From assembly GCA_013339895.1 (NCBI GenBank), contig JABACO010000002.1, positions 16,247,260-16,311,259 on the forward strand: a DNA stretch of 64,000 nt, written 5' to 3'. Positions 1 through 12,239 of the stretch are shown piece after piece. Source of the stretch: Ephydatia muelleri. Its lineage: Eukaryota; Porifera; Demospongiae; Spongillida; Spongillidae. The notes under the pieces are model-generated. The model was not told the origin of the DNA. It did no database searches and worked only from the letters and a program-made list of their open reading frames with translations. The position numbers and the translations under genes are program-made. Position 1 is the first letter of the stretch. Every line of letters starts with the position of its first letter.

Positions 1-712
1 CAATGACTGAGGGTTTTGAAATGAGGTAATTATTTCACAGGCTGCTTACAGGATGGTTGCGTTAAATGTGATTGGTCAGAATAACCCGCCCCGAGAAAGA
101 GGGTGATATGATTAATGATACATGTATACATTAATTTGAAGCCAGCTATAATAGCGAGCTATCTCCGCTCAGAGTTTTGGAGAGTCATTTGGATTTCGAC
201 ATGATCAGTTGTTAAAATCTCTTTTAACATTTATAACACTATTAACAGGCGCAAGGTCGATCCCTCCGCAAGGATTTGTAAAAATCTGCAAACTAAGATT
301 TAAAGCAGCAGACAGTGAGACTTTACTCACCGCATCAACGTGTGACATGGAACTAAGAATTCCAACCTGTCACAAAGATGATTACACTGCATTCGCAGCT
401 TTGTGCTGTTGGGTGTAAAAGGTCATGACGGGTTTGGACAATTATAAATGGTTTTTGAAGTTCAACACTTGCATGTTTCATATCTTGTGATTTTGTTTTG
501 TTGTGTATTCATAACCTATCTAATCATTGAGGGTGATAAAGATAATATTACGTCATGCATAGGCCTTGATTTGTTAACCAAGAAGTCAAATAATGCACGT
601 CGCACAGAGGCAGTGAGGTCATACTTCATCCACCTTGTCCAGAGAAGGTAAATACCCTCCTGTATACCACAAATTAACTCTTTCGGACTAATAAATAATG
701 CATGCATTGTAG

Positions 713-714
<2 letters not shown>

Positions 715-784
<70 letters not shown>
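715..784. repeat. Poly-G tract of 70 bases
   Basis: This is an uninterrupted run of about 70 G on the plus strand. The corresponding place in duplication copy 2 (about 45895) has no such run, so it expanded in, or was inserted into, this copy only. Exact length is unreliable in any assembly. Confidence 0.9.
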
Positions 785-785
<1 letters not shown>

Positions 786-2611
786 AAGAAAGGCATGCAA
801 TTACATCAAAGATTAAAGACTATTGAGATGAGGTGCCGAACGTTGAATTACTTAACAGGTAGCTTACAGGATGGTAACATAGCTATGAAGTGAAGCCACT
901 TTTAACCTAACCATTACCGTTTTTGGAGAAAATGTTTTGTTTACAAATAACGTTTCCCGCAACGCGGAAGCGCTTACACTGTAAAGGTGTGTGGTCTCCG
1001 AACATCTCTTGTAGTGTTCTAATAATACTAACAGTGTGCTATATATAGCAACACTATTGGGAAAAATAAAAATACTCACTGATTTTTAGATTATATTCAT
1101 GTCTCATCACAAACTTAAGCGTATTTATAATCTTAGAATCGCTGAAGAAAAAGAACGAATTGACCGCAGTGGGTTTCGAACTCTATCCTAAAATGTCACG
1201 TGCAAACGTTAGTAGTGAAGCACGTGGTCGTTTTGAAAAGAATGGCGGACTAGGCCTGTCAAAAAAATGCCACACAAATATTCTCAAAAATTCCGACCGT
1301 AATATGCAAATAATGCTCTGTAAAATTTCAAATTCCACACAAAAATGCCGGTTATCTTTTTAACCGTCACGATAGTTTAATGTGGTCCAGCGTACAGAGG
1401 CAGTGAGGGAATGCTTCATCCACAATGTCCAGAAAAGGTATGTACCTTGTACACTGCTAATTATAATACACAGACATGCATGCATGTGTGCATGCATGCT
1501 TGGAGGAAAAGGAAAGAATCAGGAAATAAGCTTGCTACGTCTCTAGTTGTAATTAAGTTCTTAGCTCTAGATTTTGCTGCATTTCGCTGCAGCTGTAAAA
1601 GACGATTAGTACGCGGGTGGATAATGACGTCTGATACGTATAGCTGAGTATATTCGATCTCATACAGGCTTGCATTCTGCGAGTTCCATTAAGCCACGCG
1701 GCAGCGTAGCTTTCCCTAACATGTATATATTCGCTCGCCCACTTCTTGTCACATACATGTGTCTATGAACGTTCGTTTAGTGTGGTTGCGAGACTGAGCA
1801 ACGCAGTGACGTCACGTTGTCCTGAGACTTATCTCTGCGCGTTGCCGTGTACCACCGTATCAGGGAGGGCTAATTTTACAATACCATGCAACGTCAGGGC
1901 CTGAAAATGCACATATAGATTTCCAACCACGCTTACCTCTATACGATGTGTCGTAGATTTGGCTAATTAAGGTGGAGACGCGGTATAAAACAGCGCAGAC
2001 TGCACAATTTGGTCGGGCCAACCTACAAATTTATGCGGCCAAATATGGCGTAAAGTTTTTGAGGCACCTCACAACGTCACAGTTTACACTTTTTAAATGT
2101 CTATCGATAAAACATGCACTATTCAATCGGGCCATTGGATTGTAAACATGGGTTCTAATGTGTCTCTTGTACCGGTAACCATAACTGGTATTAAAATTTG
2201 GAGAGTCTTTTGAATTTCGACATGATTATTTGTTAAAATCTCTCCGACCACAATGATGAGACACTGACCAACTGATTTACAATCAAATTGGTCATAATAA
2301 CTCAATGAAAAATAACTGAAGCAGAAATCTCTAAACAGAGCGCTCCAAGGTGTGAGGAAACCCTCAAACTAGTATAACTCAATATAAAACCATTCACGTT
2401 CCGAAACATGCGATGCATGTACGCCGACAAACGCATCATTCTAAAAATTGTACACTTGTACAATAGTTGGCCATCCAGTGATCGTGCACTGGCCCAGAAG
2501 TTTTGAGAGTGTTCTGAAGTTAAATATGATCATTAAAATCCCTGTATTAATGTAATCCTGCTATTATCGTCATTCGCGTGAACCGTCGTTGCGATGCTAT
2601 TGATATCGCGC

Positions 2612-2668
<57 letters not shown>

Positions 2669-2681
2669 GCACGCACGCACA
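2612..2681. repeat. (CA)n microsatellite
   Basis: A dinucleotide array ends in a short CGCA-type variant. It is shared with copy 2 at 48747-48924, where it has expanded to about 178 bp, so the repeat predates the duplication. Confidence 0.9.
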
Positions 2682-2983
2682 CTTTTAATTACAGCATTTG
2701 ATGCAATGCATGGGTTACTGGTGGTGATATTCGCTTAGTTTACAAGGTCCAGAGTGTGGCATGCAGTACATATATGGCCAACGTTGTCCATATTTATAAC
2801 TTTATAATGCATGCATGTACTACATACATAATTCATATAAACTCGGTGTGCGCTTGTGTGTGTATGTGTGTGCATGTGTGTATATGTGTGCATGTGTATG
2901 AGGTTGTGTATGTGTGAAGGATCAATGTGAGGGGTGGAGGGTGTGATGGTGGGGTGTACATTAAAATGCATGTGGGGCGGCAT

Positions 2984-3632
2984 TCAGTATACATTATTCG
3001 GATCGTAACAGTTGATTGTGCATGCTGGTTGGATACTTGTTGAGGAAGATTCTATGGCATTTGCATCTGAAGAGCTGGTATGGTGTCTGCTTTTTTTTAC
3101 AGAACCTGAACGCCATTCGCCGAATTTCGGAGTGGAGATGGGGATGGAGAGTGCTGTGAAGGAGTAGCTGACATCACTGATATATTGACTTATCACCACC
3201 AGCCAGCTGATCGAGCGTCTCCTGCGACTGCTCTAGTACAAGTAGCTTCTATTACAGAAAGTAAACCACAATGCCGAGTGCTATACGTATCGCGTGATAT
3301 TGACCGCAGAGTTGTACGCGGTACTAACCATCCTTTTTAAGCACGTGAGCATCAAACCATGTCACTGTTACGATTAGAACAAGTTCTCCTTCCGTGCAGA
3401 TGTATCCCCGACTCTTCCTATATGTACCAGTAAATAATGTAAGCCTATAGATTGAAATGTCCCATGTACACGGAAGGTACGTTACGAAAGACCGACGAAG
3501 AGCCACAGCTCCCGCGCCAAAGCAAGCACCACAATACAATACAATGCCAGGGCCTGAAAATGCACATATAGATTTCCAAACACGCTTACCTCTATACGAT
3601 ATGTCATAGATTTGGCCAATGAACTCTTTCAC
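2984..3632 (-). pseudogene. Receptor (7TM) pseudogene fragment
   Basis: Read on the minus strand, this region has a piece resembling the TM4-TM5 loop of the intact receptor at 37458 (a FTGTYR..RG.IC motif near 3420). Nearer 3000-3200 it has a TM7-like piece (QYI.DVSYS.TALSI). The pieces lie in different frames and are broken by stops, and the N-terminal half is absent. The downstream flank near 2930-2985 also resembles the sequence after the intact receptor gene. It is a decayed paralogue with no expected product. Confidence 0.7.
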
Positions 3633-3995
3633 GGGCGACCGCCGCAGCTGCTATAATGCCACTTTTTAAATCTTACCATTAACGTTTTATTTTACTTGTC
3701 AAATTCCCCGAAGCTGTTTACAAAGAACGTTTCCCCAAAACGCTTATTCGTCACAATACTGCAATAATTGCCAACGCCCTCGACACTGATTACGGCTTCA
3801 GTCACCAGAAGCCGTGATCATGAGGAACTTTGCGTATAATGTTTCATTATTGTGTTATTGGCGTTTCGGGGAACGTTCTTTGTAATCAGCTTTGAGGAAT
3901 TCGACAAGCTAATAAACTTTTCCTCTGAACAATGTGTTGACTTCAAAAAAGTTAATAGTGAAATTAAAAAATAAAGCGGCTAGAGATAACATCCA

Positions 3996-4140
3996 CCTAC
4001 AGCAGGCAGTGCAGTGGTCAACACCCAGGTCTCCGTCTCCAATACCATGTCAGTCAATTCTGTTCAGGACTCTCCCATTCCCAGAAGGTCTTGTCAGGAA
4101 TGATTCATGCACAAACATTTCCACATCTTGTTTTCGTCTC
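3996..4140 (+). pseudogene. Retroelement ORF fragment (partial duplicate)
   Basis: About 145 bp is nearly identical to 51505-51650, where it begins the 3' portion of a reverse-transcriptase-type element. Here it is cut off within a few bases of the left terminal repeat of the 4146-10377 transposon, and the rest of the ORF does not resume on the far side of that element. It is a non-functional fragment. Confidence 0.65.
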
Positions 4141-4787
4141 TTTCCTCGGTTCATTAATTGTAAGGTGTGAAAAAATTGACCACAAAAGTAAACAATACCC
4201 AGTATCTATACAACCATTATGGCTATGACCATAATAGTTTTGTGGGTCGTGACAGTCATATTGAGGCTTCAGGTTGGTGGGGTGGCATGGCCATAGCTCG
4301 TACAATACTCAAAACATGCAACATTTTATTGTTATTTCATTTATATTGTAAAAAGTATAATTTAAATTGTTTTGATTTTTTGAAATAATGAAAGTGCAGG
4401 TAGTTTTGTACTCGTTGTTGTTTCCAGGACGGGATGAAACTTGGTTTCACTGTTATTCTCTCTTGAACAGACTGTCTTTCTAAACGTTATTCTTGCTAAT
4501 TGAATCAGTTAGTGACGTATCAACTATGACATAATATAGTACTGATCTTATCATAACATGCCTCTGCCTATAGAATAATGAAACCTTTGACGTTTTATGC
4601 ATGATCTTCAATACGGTTTTAGTATTCTTTCAGGTGTCAATGTGTTACATGCATGATGATCACTTTGTACCTCATTTAGGGCATGCATGTGTTGTGCCTT
4701 TATGCACCTACATTTTCATTCATGATCAAAATTTTAATCAAATCAAAGATTTGGAACACAACTAACATGTAAATACAACAAGTGTTT

Positions 4788-6717
4788 TTAGACTCTTTTG
4801 GCTACACGTCTCTTATTTCCTATCAAACTACTCAAGTAATCCTTGACAATAACAAATGATTTGGAAATTGGTTTGATATAGTGTAATTTCTGTGTGCCTA
4901 CTATCCTTATTGACTGAGCAAATCTGGCTTTCAAGAATTTGGCTTCATCCTCATATTCTTCAATTGTCACATTACCAAATGACATACCTATTATTTCTTT
5001 TACTGCAAAGTGATATAACTGTTTTGAATTCAGTATATGATTTTCATAAAGGTTTTGTAGGCTAGCTTTTGTAGCAAGGCGCTTCAATGTACCTGCAACT
5101 CCATCTGCAGCTGTTTTTCCATGCGAAGTTGCAAAGAAGTGCCACTCTGCTGGTACACCAAAGTCATCCATGTGATAGCATAGATTGATAAAGTTTAGTC
5201 TATTTTTATATTGAGCTGCACATCCATCAGACACATAGATTATCTTACTACGCTTTTGTTCAAATGTAGCTGTTAGAAAATCGATAAATTTTCTCCGCAA
5301 CTGATGCACTGCAACTGTATCATGTTTTGTGCATTCTGATATAACTAAATAACACTTGCTTAAAACATTTCCGCTTCCATCTCTGTAGTAGCAAAGGAAT
5401 GGGTGGATGGTTGCCTGCACTTTATTCCAATGAAATGCTTGAACAGCATCCTGGCACACACAGCTATAATTTCAGCAAACACAAAGCATTCATTAGGTCC
5501 AAGATTTTCCTTAGCTTCACTAGCATAGTTTGCTTGCATTTTTGCTATAAAATCATGGTATTGAAGCTTTTTAAGTGCTTTTACAAATGTTTCAATAAAT
5601 TCCTCCACTGGTTGAGTAATTGTCTCCATGGTTGAGCGATCTGTAGATGTCCATTGTTTGTACTCTATATTATCTACCATTTTTTCTTCCGTGATATCTA
5701 GTTAAAAACTTCTACTCCTGGACATTGTTTACACTTACTTAAATAACATTTGATACTTGGGGTATTACATTGTATTGCAGAAGACAATGTCTGTAATGTA
5801 GAAAAGCACCATCCAACAGTGTGGCTAACTTACTGCCTATGAACATTAGCCTTGTATTCTGGTGCAGTGCGCAAACACAGACTGTGTGTGTGCCGCTGGC
5901 TCCTGCATGCAAGGACACATTCCTTTGGTCGCAACATGGCAAATGTAGAGAAGCCGAGCTTTGTTCCAGGGTGTTTGGCCTTGAATTGCTCATATGCTTC
6001 CTTTAGGTTACACAGGATCAACCTCTTTTGACGATGCTCCTTTCTACCTACTGATATATAATCTTTTTTACCAGGCATTGCTCTGCTTACTTCGTCACTG
6101 GTATAAAAATCCTGCAAAAGTTGCACTGTTGCATCTGGGAGACACTTGCCAATCTTTGTATTAGGGGTTGAAAGGATGCCCTTTTTATCTACTAGATATT
6201 TGGCACGTCTGGCATACGTTTAGACGTTCCAAATTCTTTCATTATTCTTTGCACTGACCAGCTCTTTGGTAATACTGTTAGAATATGAACTAATTCACTT
6301 CTCTTGGTTGTAGATTGAAATTTTTCTTTAAGTTTCACTTTCTGAATCAGGGCTAGGATTTACGCCTAGCTTTTTGGATACACAATCTAGAATTCCCTTC
6401 AGCTTCTGGCGGTATGAGTTTCCATGCCTTTGGATCTTTCGTTTTGAAATAGGTGATGCTCCTAGTAAATGAAGTACTTCATTCAACACCCTGGATTCAC
6501 TTGAGTCATCTTGACTGTTCGAACTGCTGGGGGCATTCCCATCATCAGTATCCTGTGAACCATCGGGGGTATTCCCATCATCAGTATCCTGTGAACCATC
6601 GGGGGAATTCCCATCATCAGTATCCTGTACATGTGAACCATCGGGGGCATTTCCATCATCCGTACGAGTTTTCCTTGACTTTGTATGGCACTTGAATGGA
6701 TAGCAATAACGACGCAA
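4788..6717 (-). pseudogene. Transposase of the 4146-10377 element, frameshifted
   Basis: The minus-strand coding pieces in order are 6717-6328, 6126-5740, 5680-5470 and 5470-4788. The first is N-terminal, acidic, with four copies of a ~12-residue D/G/S/P-rich repeat and an RRYCYPFKCH start. The second contains a SGTHTVCVCALHQN motif. The last holds the catalytic-looking core, with SDGCAAQYKNRLNF, AEWHFFATSHGK and TLKRLA. Two lesions are visible: a 4-base TGCA insertion near 5903-5910 splits the SGTH motif from its upstream frame, and a 1-base loss near 5477 splits FAE from CQDAVQAFHW. Other gaps may be introns. The protein should be inactive. The superfamily is not assigned. Confidence 0.75.
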
Positions 6718-6816
6718 ACGAGAAAGTACCAGACGACATGACTGAACGCAACAAAAAGCAACTAAACGAGCGAATACGCTATAAGTAATGAGGAGTATGA
6801 ATCGTAGTATATCGAA

Positions 6817-9800
6817 CAGTGTTGCCGCGATTCTAATTATATCGTCGATTCTATATCAATTCATCGACGATTATTATGCATCGACGAGTCATTAAATCGA
6901 CGAATATTCATAAGATTATCGTCGATCAATCGACGATTCACCTTGTATGTCCTTCCATGCTGCGTAGTAGAGCAGGAAGTGGTTTCGTTGCGCGTTTCTT
7001 GTTCTCTAGTGCGAGTACATCATCCGATGTAGCTAAATATTGGTGTTTTCAAGAAAGCTAACTGACTTTGAATGTTGTGAGATGTAAATTATACGAGCTG
7101 ACTGCATGTACAACAAGCAAGAAAATTCAATAGAAAGTTCCTTAATAGCACAGTCAAAAACAAATAGTATTATATGTTTGCAAACACTGCTTGGTTGTGC
7201 TTAAGAAATATTATTTCTTCAAGTCGACTAGGTAACAGGCGCCATCTTTTTTTTTGCTGGATATTCTTTGATGTTGAGAACACCCGTTCAGAAGGGGCAC
7301 TAGAAGCTGGTACTGCAAGATACTTTTTAGCCAAAATAGCTATGTTAGGGTATGCATTGCAGTGTGCTTCCCACCATGCCAGAGGGTCTGCAGATAGATG
7401 ATCTATCTCAGGTTCATTGAGGTACCTACATTTTAGTATTATAAAATGTAGGGGAACCTTACAATTATTTAAATGCTTCATACCTTTGTAGTTCATCACC
7501 AAGTTGCTGTTCTGAATCAACACTCTCTGGGGGAGATTTGCCAAATGAAAACAACGACTTGGCCTGCTGTGATAGTGTAAGCCGTGGCTGCTTTGTGACA
7601 TGTATTTCAGAGCCATGTGCCTCAACATGTGGGACACCCATTGCTAGTCCACTCACATTATTCATTTCCAGACGAAGCTGATCCACTCCTATTTGCCGTT
7701 GGTTGGGTGGCAACCATGACAAAGATTTATGGCCAGGGTGAGTGATGGATCCCATCAGGAGTAGTGGATTTGTAGCATTCCACCTGCGATCCATGTCAGC
7801 CAGAATAAAATCTCTCACTTCAGATACAACGCCCTGCTCAGCCCACAAGCTGTCATTCAAATTCCATGATGCTGGAGGAGATGGCAGCTTTAATCCTGAA
7901 AATGGATCAGCACATTATAACAATACCAAATACCTTCCAACATACCTTGCTGCAAATAAGACACATAGCGTGAGACACAACCTAGTGTGGGGTATTTTTC
8001 TCCTTGTAGTATGTCAGTTACAACAGCAAAAGGTTTCAAAAAATTACAAAGCATGAGTGCTGACCTCCAATGCTCATAAGATGGACAAATATCATGCCTT
8101 CCAGTGTCAATGAGGACAAAGTCTATGGCTTCCTTGAGCTCTAATGCCCGCTGTAGCATGTCATAGGTTGAATTCCATCGGGTAACTATATCTTTTATTA
8201 ACTTCTTTGTTCTTCCCCAGTGCAAATATTCACAGTTCATCAATGAATCATCAATTCCTACTTCAATGCTCGTCTGTAATTCATCCTGGGCTATGCTATC
8301 ATCATAGCCATCCTCTTCATCAATGCTTTGTGCTTCATCATGTTGTGATTCAAACTGAAAGGCCAGGTTTGGGTTGTTTTGCTTATCACGCAAGGCTTTA
8401 AGCAGGACAGGAGAACCACTAATTGTATTAACAATTCTCTTGAACAAATCAATGAGTTCAGCAACTGGTTTGATGAACTGTAACATAGAATCAGTAGTAA
8501 ACAAAAACAAGGCATATATTCTTACCTCAAGTGCATTCTTGATGGACAGTTGCAAAGTGTGGCATGCACATCTAACATGTTCCTCAGTTATGTTCTGGCT
8601 CAGCATCAAGTCAACTGCCCGAACAAAGTTGGTTCCATTGTCAGTTGTTACTGCATCCAATCGGTCAGCAAGAAAGAAATCCTTCTGGGTGACATTCTTT
8701 ATTAATGCAAGTATTGCCTCTCCAGTATGTGACTCTGTGTTGATATAAAAATAGTCTATCCAATTAAATGACATGCACATGATACGTACCATCACTAATC
8801 TTAACACCCAGGACTGCAGACATTAACTTCCATGCTGGTGTGATCCAATGTCCTGTTATGGCCACATAAGAATCACCTGAATTTTTCATAGTAGCTCCAT
8901 CGGTTGTAATGGCTACCGAAGATGCCTGTTCAATGCTGTTCTTTAGCTGTATCATGATAAAATGGAATGCATTTGTTACATTACTGTGCATGCTTTTTTT
9001 ACATAATGGCTGTTATGGTCTTAAAGTCAGACATTTTCGTTTGGTTCTTAAAATTTGTAAATAACTATTGATTCTATGCCTATCTGTGTAGCATACCACT
9101 TCTTTGGTTTCTTCATACTTCTTAGCGATCATTTTAGTTAACTTCGTGCGATGAGGTAGCGCATATCCTCCCTTTGAAAGTTTATTCACGAAGAGTCGAA
9201 GGAAAGGATTCTCCATTTCGTATGCTGGTAGCAGCCCCCCACACCATTGCATTGACCAATAGATCGTCAGCGCAGTTAACGTCCTCCTCACTTAAGGATA
9301 TCGGGCAGGGTATCTCAGCTTCTGCAGCAGAAAGGCGCTTTGATGTTTCTCTGTCCCTATTGTAAATAAGAGCACGAATATGAAACACCGTGTCTTTCTA
9401 TATTGGAATTACTTGGCTTACAGCGAACACTCAACGGAATGTTTGTCCCAGATGTGTCTATTCATGTTCGACGTGTTGCCTCGTGCACGAGTTACAACCT
9501 TGTCGCATAATTTGCATCTAGCAGGAGGGAACTTCTCTTTTTCTGATGGTTTCCTGTCCAGAACATAGTGTTTCCACACCCAGCTTGTATTTTTTGCCTT
9601 GCTTAGAACAGAACCGCTATATTCTGCCCCTTGAGCTCCTTGAGACGACATAACAGACCGCAAGCAAACACGTGCTTCAGGTGGGCGGTATGAATAAAAA
9701 CAGATCGTCAAGTATCGTCGATATCTCATTAGTAAACATCGTCGATTATCGATTCCGGATGCGATACAGGATATGCATCGACGATACGGAGATCGTTTCC

Positions 9801-9817
9801 GCATCGCGGCAACACTG
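6817..9817 (-). mobile_element. hAT transposon, complete, with perfect 8-bp target duplication
   Basis: The element is 3001 bp. Its ends are exact 15-bp inverted repeats, CAGTGTTGCCGCGAT at 6817 and its complement ending at 9817. It is flanked on both sides by ATATCGAA (6809-6816 and 9818-9825), the 8-bp duplication expected of hAT. Subterminal regions are dense in ATCGTCGAT-type repeats (6848-6945 and 9700-9790), probably transposase binding sites. It sits upstream of the transposase gene inside the older 4146-10377 element, transcribed the same way. The perfect target duplication and nearly intact gene suggest recent insertion. Confidence 0.95.
7170..9651 (-). CDS. hAT-family transposase, BED finger, seven exons, one frameshift
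   Basis: The proposed exons on the minus strand are 9651-9422, 9356-9097, 8946-8790, 8734-8526, 8477-7946, 7895-7484 and 7425-7170. All introns have GT/AG ends, are 48 to 150 bases long and keep frame. Exon 1 has a BED zinc finger (C46, C49, H66, H71) followed by GNTSNMNRH. The middle exons carry the RNase H-like core with TTDGAT, TTDNGTNF and CHTLQLSIKNAL, then an acidic insert. The last exon has the hAT dimerisation signature WWEAH and PASSAPSERVFS. The sum is 2056 coding bases, one more than a multiple of three. The extra base maps to a run of six G near 9234-9239, where ADDLLVNAMVWG must switch frame to reach LPAYEMENPF. With that corrected the protein would be about 684 residues, normal for the family. 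The extra G may be a real lesion or an assembly error in a homopolymer. Confidence 0.85.
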
Positions 9818-10489
9818 ATATCGAATCAATAGAGAGGCTCTTTAGCACAAAGCGGCGATAGCGCGCTTGTGTGGACAATAAAAGGCTCTAGCAAAAAGCG
9901 GCGATTGCGCGCTTTTGTGTAGTACGTGCCGGTTTGTGTAAGTGCGCTGAATAGATAACTCGCCAATGGTTTTTACAAACTGACCACTATATTATGTCAT
10001 TGTTGATACGTCACTAACTGATTCAATTAGCAAGAATAACTTTTAGAAAGACAGTCTGTTCAAGAGAGAATAACAGTGAAACCAAGTTTCATCCCGTCCT
10101 GGAAACAACAAGTACAGAACTACCTGCACTTTCATTATTTTAAAAAATCAAAACAATTTAAATTGTACTTTTTAAAATATAAATGAAAGAGCAATAAATG
10201 TTTTGTATGTTTTGAGCACTGTAGAAGCTATGGCCAGCCACCCTACCAACCTGAAGCCTCAGTATGACTGTCACGACCCTCAAAACTATTATGGTCATAG
10301 CCATAATGGTTGTATAGATACTGGGTATTGTTTACTTTTGTGGTCAAATTTTTCATACCTTACAATTAATGAACCGAACGTTGTAAGTTATGATACATTT
10401 AAAATATATACTAAGATAAATGAAGTGACCAAGTGTACTTAATGTTTTTCAATTTGAAGCATAGGTGTCAATAAATGGGCCCACTAGAT

Positions 10490-10835
10490 GTAGAATTACC
10501 CATTCCCAAAAACCTATCCGTTCGAATAGCAACTTAGCATTACTCGGAAAATCGATCAGTGAATTTTATTTAACGAAATAACCGGTTTACGTTTCTCCAT
10601 TCGGAGGTACTTAGGTATTCGTCGTCAGCATCGACAATTATTCGATTACCTTTTTATACCGATATCCGGATATGATTTTCAATTGTCTTTTGAGAATTTC
10701 ATAATTAGAGATACATAACTACGTCAGTGTTGTTTTTACTATTTATACATACATAACGACATCGGAAGCAATCAAAAATTTAGTAAAATAGTAATATTTA
10801 ATGTGCATCAATTGGGCTATTCCATAATATAATTG
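10490..10835 (-). repeat. Dispersed repeat, inverted partner of 63365-63695
   Basis: This sequence, including a TATCCGGATATGATTTTCAATTG stretch and CATCGACAATTATTCGATTACC, reappears in reverse complement near 63365-63695 with good identity over about 330 bp. It contains no credible ORF. It looks like a transposon end or a non-autonomous element whose full extent I cannot set. Confidence 0.75.
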
Positions 10836-11345
10836 TACACCCCTACTGATGACTAATATCAAGGTATCCCCCCAGGACATAAAGCCTCTACACCATACCC
10901 CCCCCATGACATTTATTTTGGACCCCCTCTGGACACACTTCCCTGTACATTACCATTGAACCCCCTTTGGACACAACCTGATGTACGATACCCCCCTTAG
11001 GACATTACCATTGAACTCTCTCTGAACACTCTCAATGTAGGACACCCCCTTAGGACATTCCCCTCTGGACACACCTCGATGTAGGACAACCCCCTTGGAC
11101 ATTACCATTGAACCCCCTCTGGACACATCCTGATGTAGGATACCCTCTAGAGCATTACCTTTGAAACCCATCCGGACACATCTCACTGTGCGACACCCCT
11201 AGGACATTGCCATCATTGCCATTGGACCCCCCTCTGGACACATCTCACTGCAATAGAACATCCCCCTAGGACATTACCATTGGACTCCTTTTGGACAACT
11301 TTTTTGGTCATCAGTAGGGTTTACAATTATTTTATGGAATAGCCC
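10814..11345. repeat. ~53-bp minisatellite bounded by inverted repeat arms
   Basis: Arms 10814-10853 and 11306-11345 are inverted repeats beginning GGGCTATTCCATAA. Between them lie about seven degenerate copies of a roughly 53-bp unit with the words GGACATTACCATTGA, CCCCCTCTGGACACA and GATGTAGGA. The array has no coding frame. This looks like a foldback or MITE-type element whose interior expanded as a minisatellite. Confidence 0.75.
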
Positions 11346-12239
11346 ATTGGGGATACAAAATATACAGCGTGTACTAGCTCAATATGCTGTTATCATCGTC
11401 TTCAAGTAAGTAACTAAGTTCATTAGTATATGCCACGAGTTGTGGTTATATGTAGTAGCAATAAATTTATGAACCAGTACTAGTATTGCATTGTTTTATT
11501 GTACAGTGGTACGAAGTGAACATATCTGAGTATTGCGCTAGCGAGAGAAATAGAATGACAGACTTCTCACCCACTTCAAGTAAGTATGCGCGCTCTGTTT
11601 GAGTATGTGGAGGAATTAGAGAGCATTACGCAATCGTACTAATGGGAAATTTCATATGCATTTAGCGAAAACGGGAATGGAGTGTTGGGGGATGATTGTA
11701 AGTGGAGTACGTGATTGTAGGTGATGTAGGGTGAGTCATTAATGGTGATGTCTGGTCTCAGTGGTTAGTGTTGGATGGTTAGGTTTACATTACTATTGAT
11801 ATGTACACGTGCATGGTAAAGATATACAATTTATTAAACTCTATTTGGCAAACACATGCTACTGTAGACCTTTGTGTCTCTGTGTTTTAAACTGACATGC
11901 ATAGCTCTAGAGTTTGGGTGCAAGACCAGGTGGATTTCTGTGCAGACATAAATTATTTTCTCAGTGTGCACTCCACAAGCACCATAACCTGAATAACCTA
12001 GGTAGTCGGCAGGAAATTTGGCAAAACCTATTCGGAAAAATCGATTTTGTCTTTTAAACTATTCGGAAAAACGATTTTCAGATCCACAAAAACCTGAAAA
12101 TCAATTAGTGTTTTATAAGTATTCGGAAAAATCGATTTTCATTATGCAGGGGAGGTTACACACCCTAGTCAGATCATGGCCTTTTTATAGTTGATTCAGG
12201 CACTGATGAGATGCATTATTGTTTCCTTCGTAGCTTGGT
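11346..12239. other. Non-coding stretch
   Basis: I see no supported gene here. Three copies of an ATTCGGAAAAATCGATTTT-like phrase lie near 12037-12140. The phrase GGTTACACACCCTAG near 12151-12165 is also present near 63681-63696, suggesting the end of the same repeat family as 10490-10835. Two short ATG-starting stretches that end in GTAAGT (near 11385-11405 and 11550-11580) resemble tiny 5' exons but nothing supports a gene. Confidence 0.4.

Larger units (their letters stand above)
1..4140. repeat. Segmental duplication, copy 1
   Basis: This stretch matches 45490-50620 and a piece near 51.5 kb in the same orientation, with many small indels. Matching blocks include 541-905 with 45720-45975, 901-2160 with 45975-47200, 2190-3340 with 48355-49565 and 3540-3990 with about 50200-50640. 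Copy 2 carries about 1.1 kb extra near 47240-48350. The block contains receptor-gene fragments on the minus strand and otherwise no convincing coding sequence. A short phrase around 1860-1950 recurs near 3540, 46930 and 50190, so the unit is itself internally repetitive. I see a decayed tandem or dispersed duplication of a receptor locus. Confidence 0.8.
4146..10377 (-). mobile_element. DNA transposon with ~390-bp terminal inverted repeats
   Basis: The arms 4146-4540 and 9986-10377 are near-identical inverted repeats beginning TCGGTTCATTAATTG, with only scattered mismatches. Between them, on the minus strand, lies a broken transposase (4788-6717). The interval from 6817 to 9817 is a later nested hAT insertion, so the original element was about 3.2 kb. 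The transposase carries SDG...QYKN and HFFATSHGK...DG motifs, a family I know from invertebrate genomes but cannot place in a named superfamily. I could not find a convincing target-site duplication. On the right arm's inner side, 9830-9925 holds two direct copies of a roughly 40-bp GC-rich unit. Confidence 0.85.

Noticed and set aside
11380..11590. Two tiny ATG-starting stretches ending in GTAAGT
   Set aside because: They resemble first exons, but no downstream exon, motif or promoter was found.
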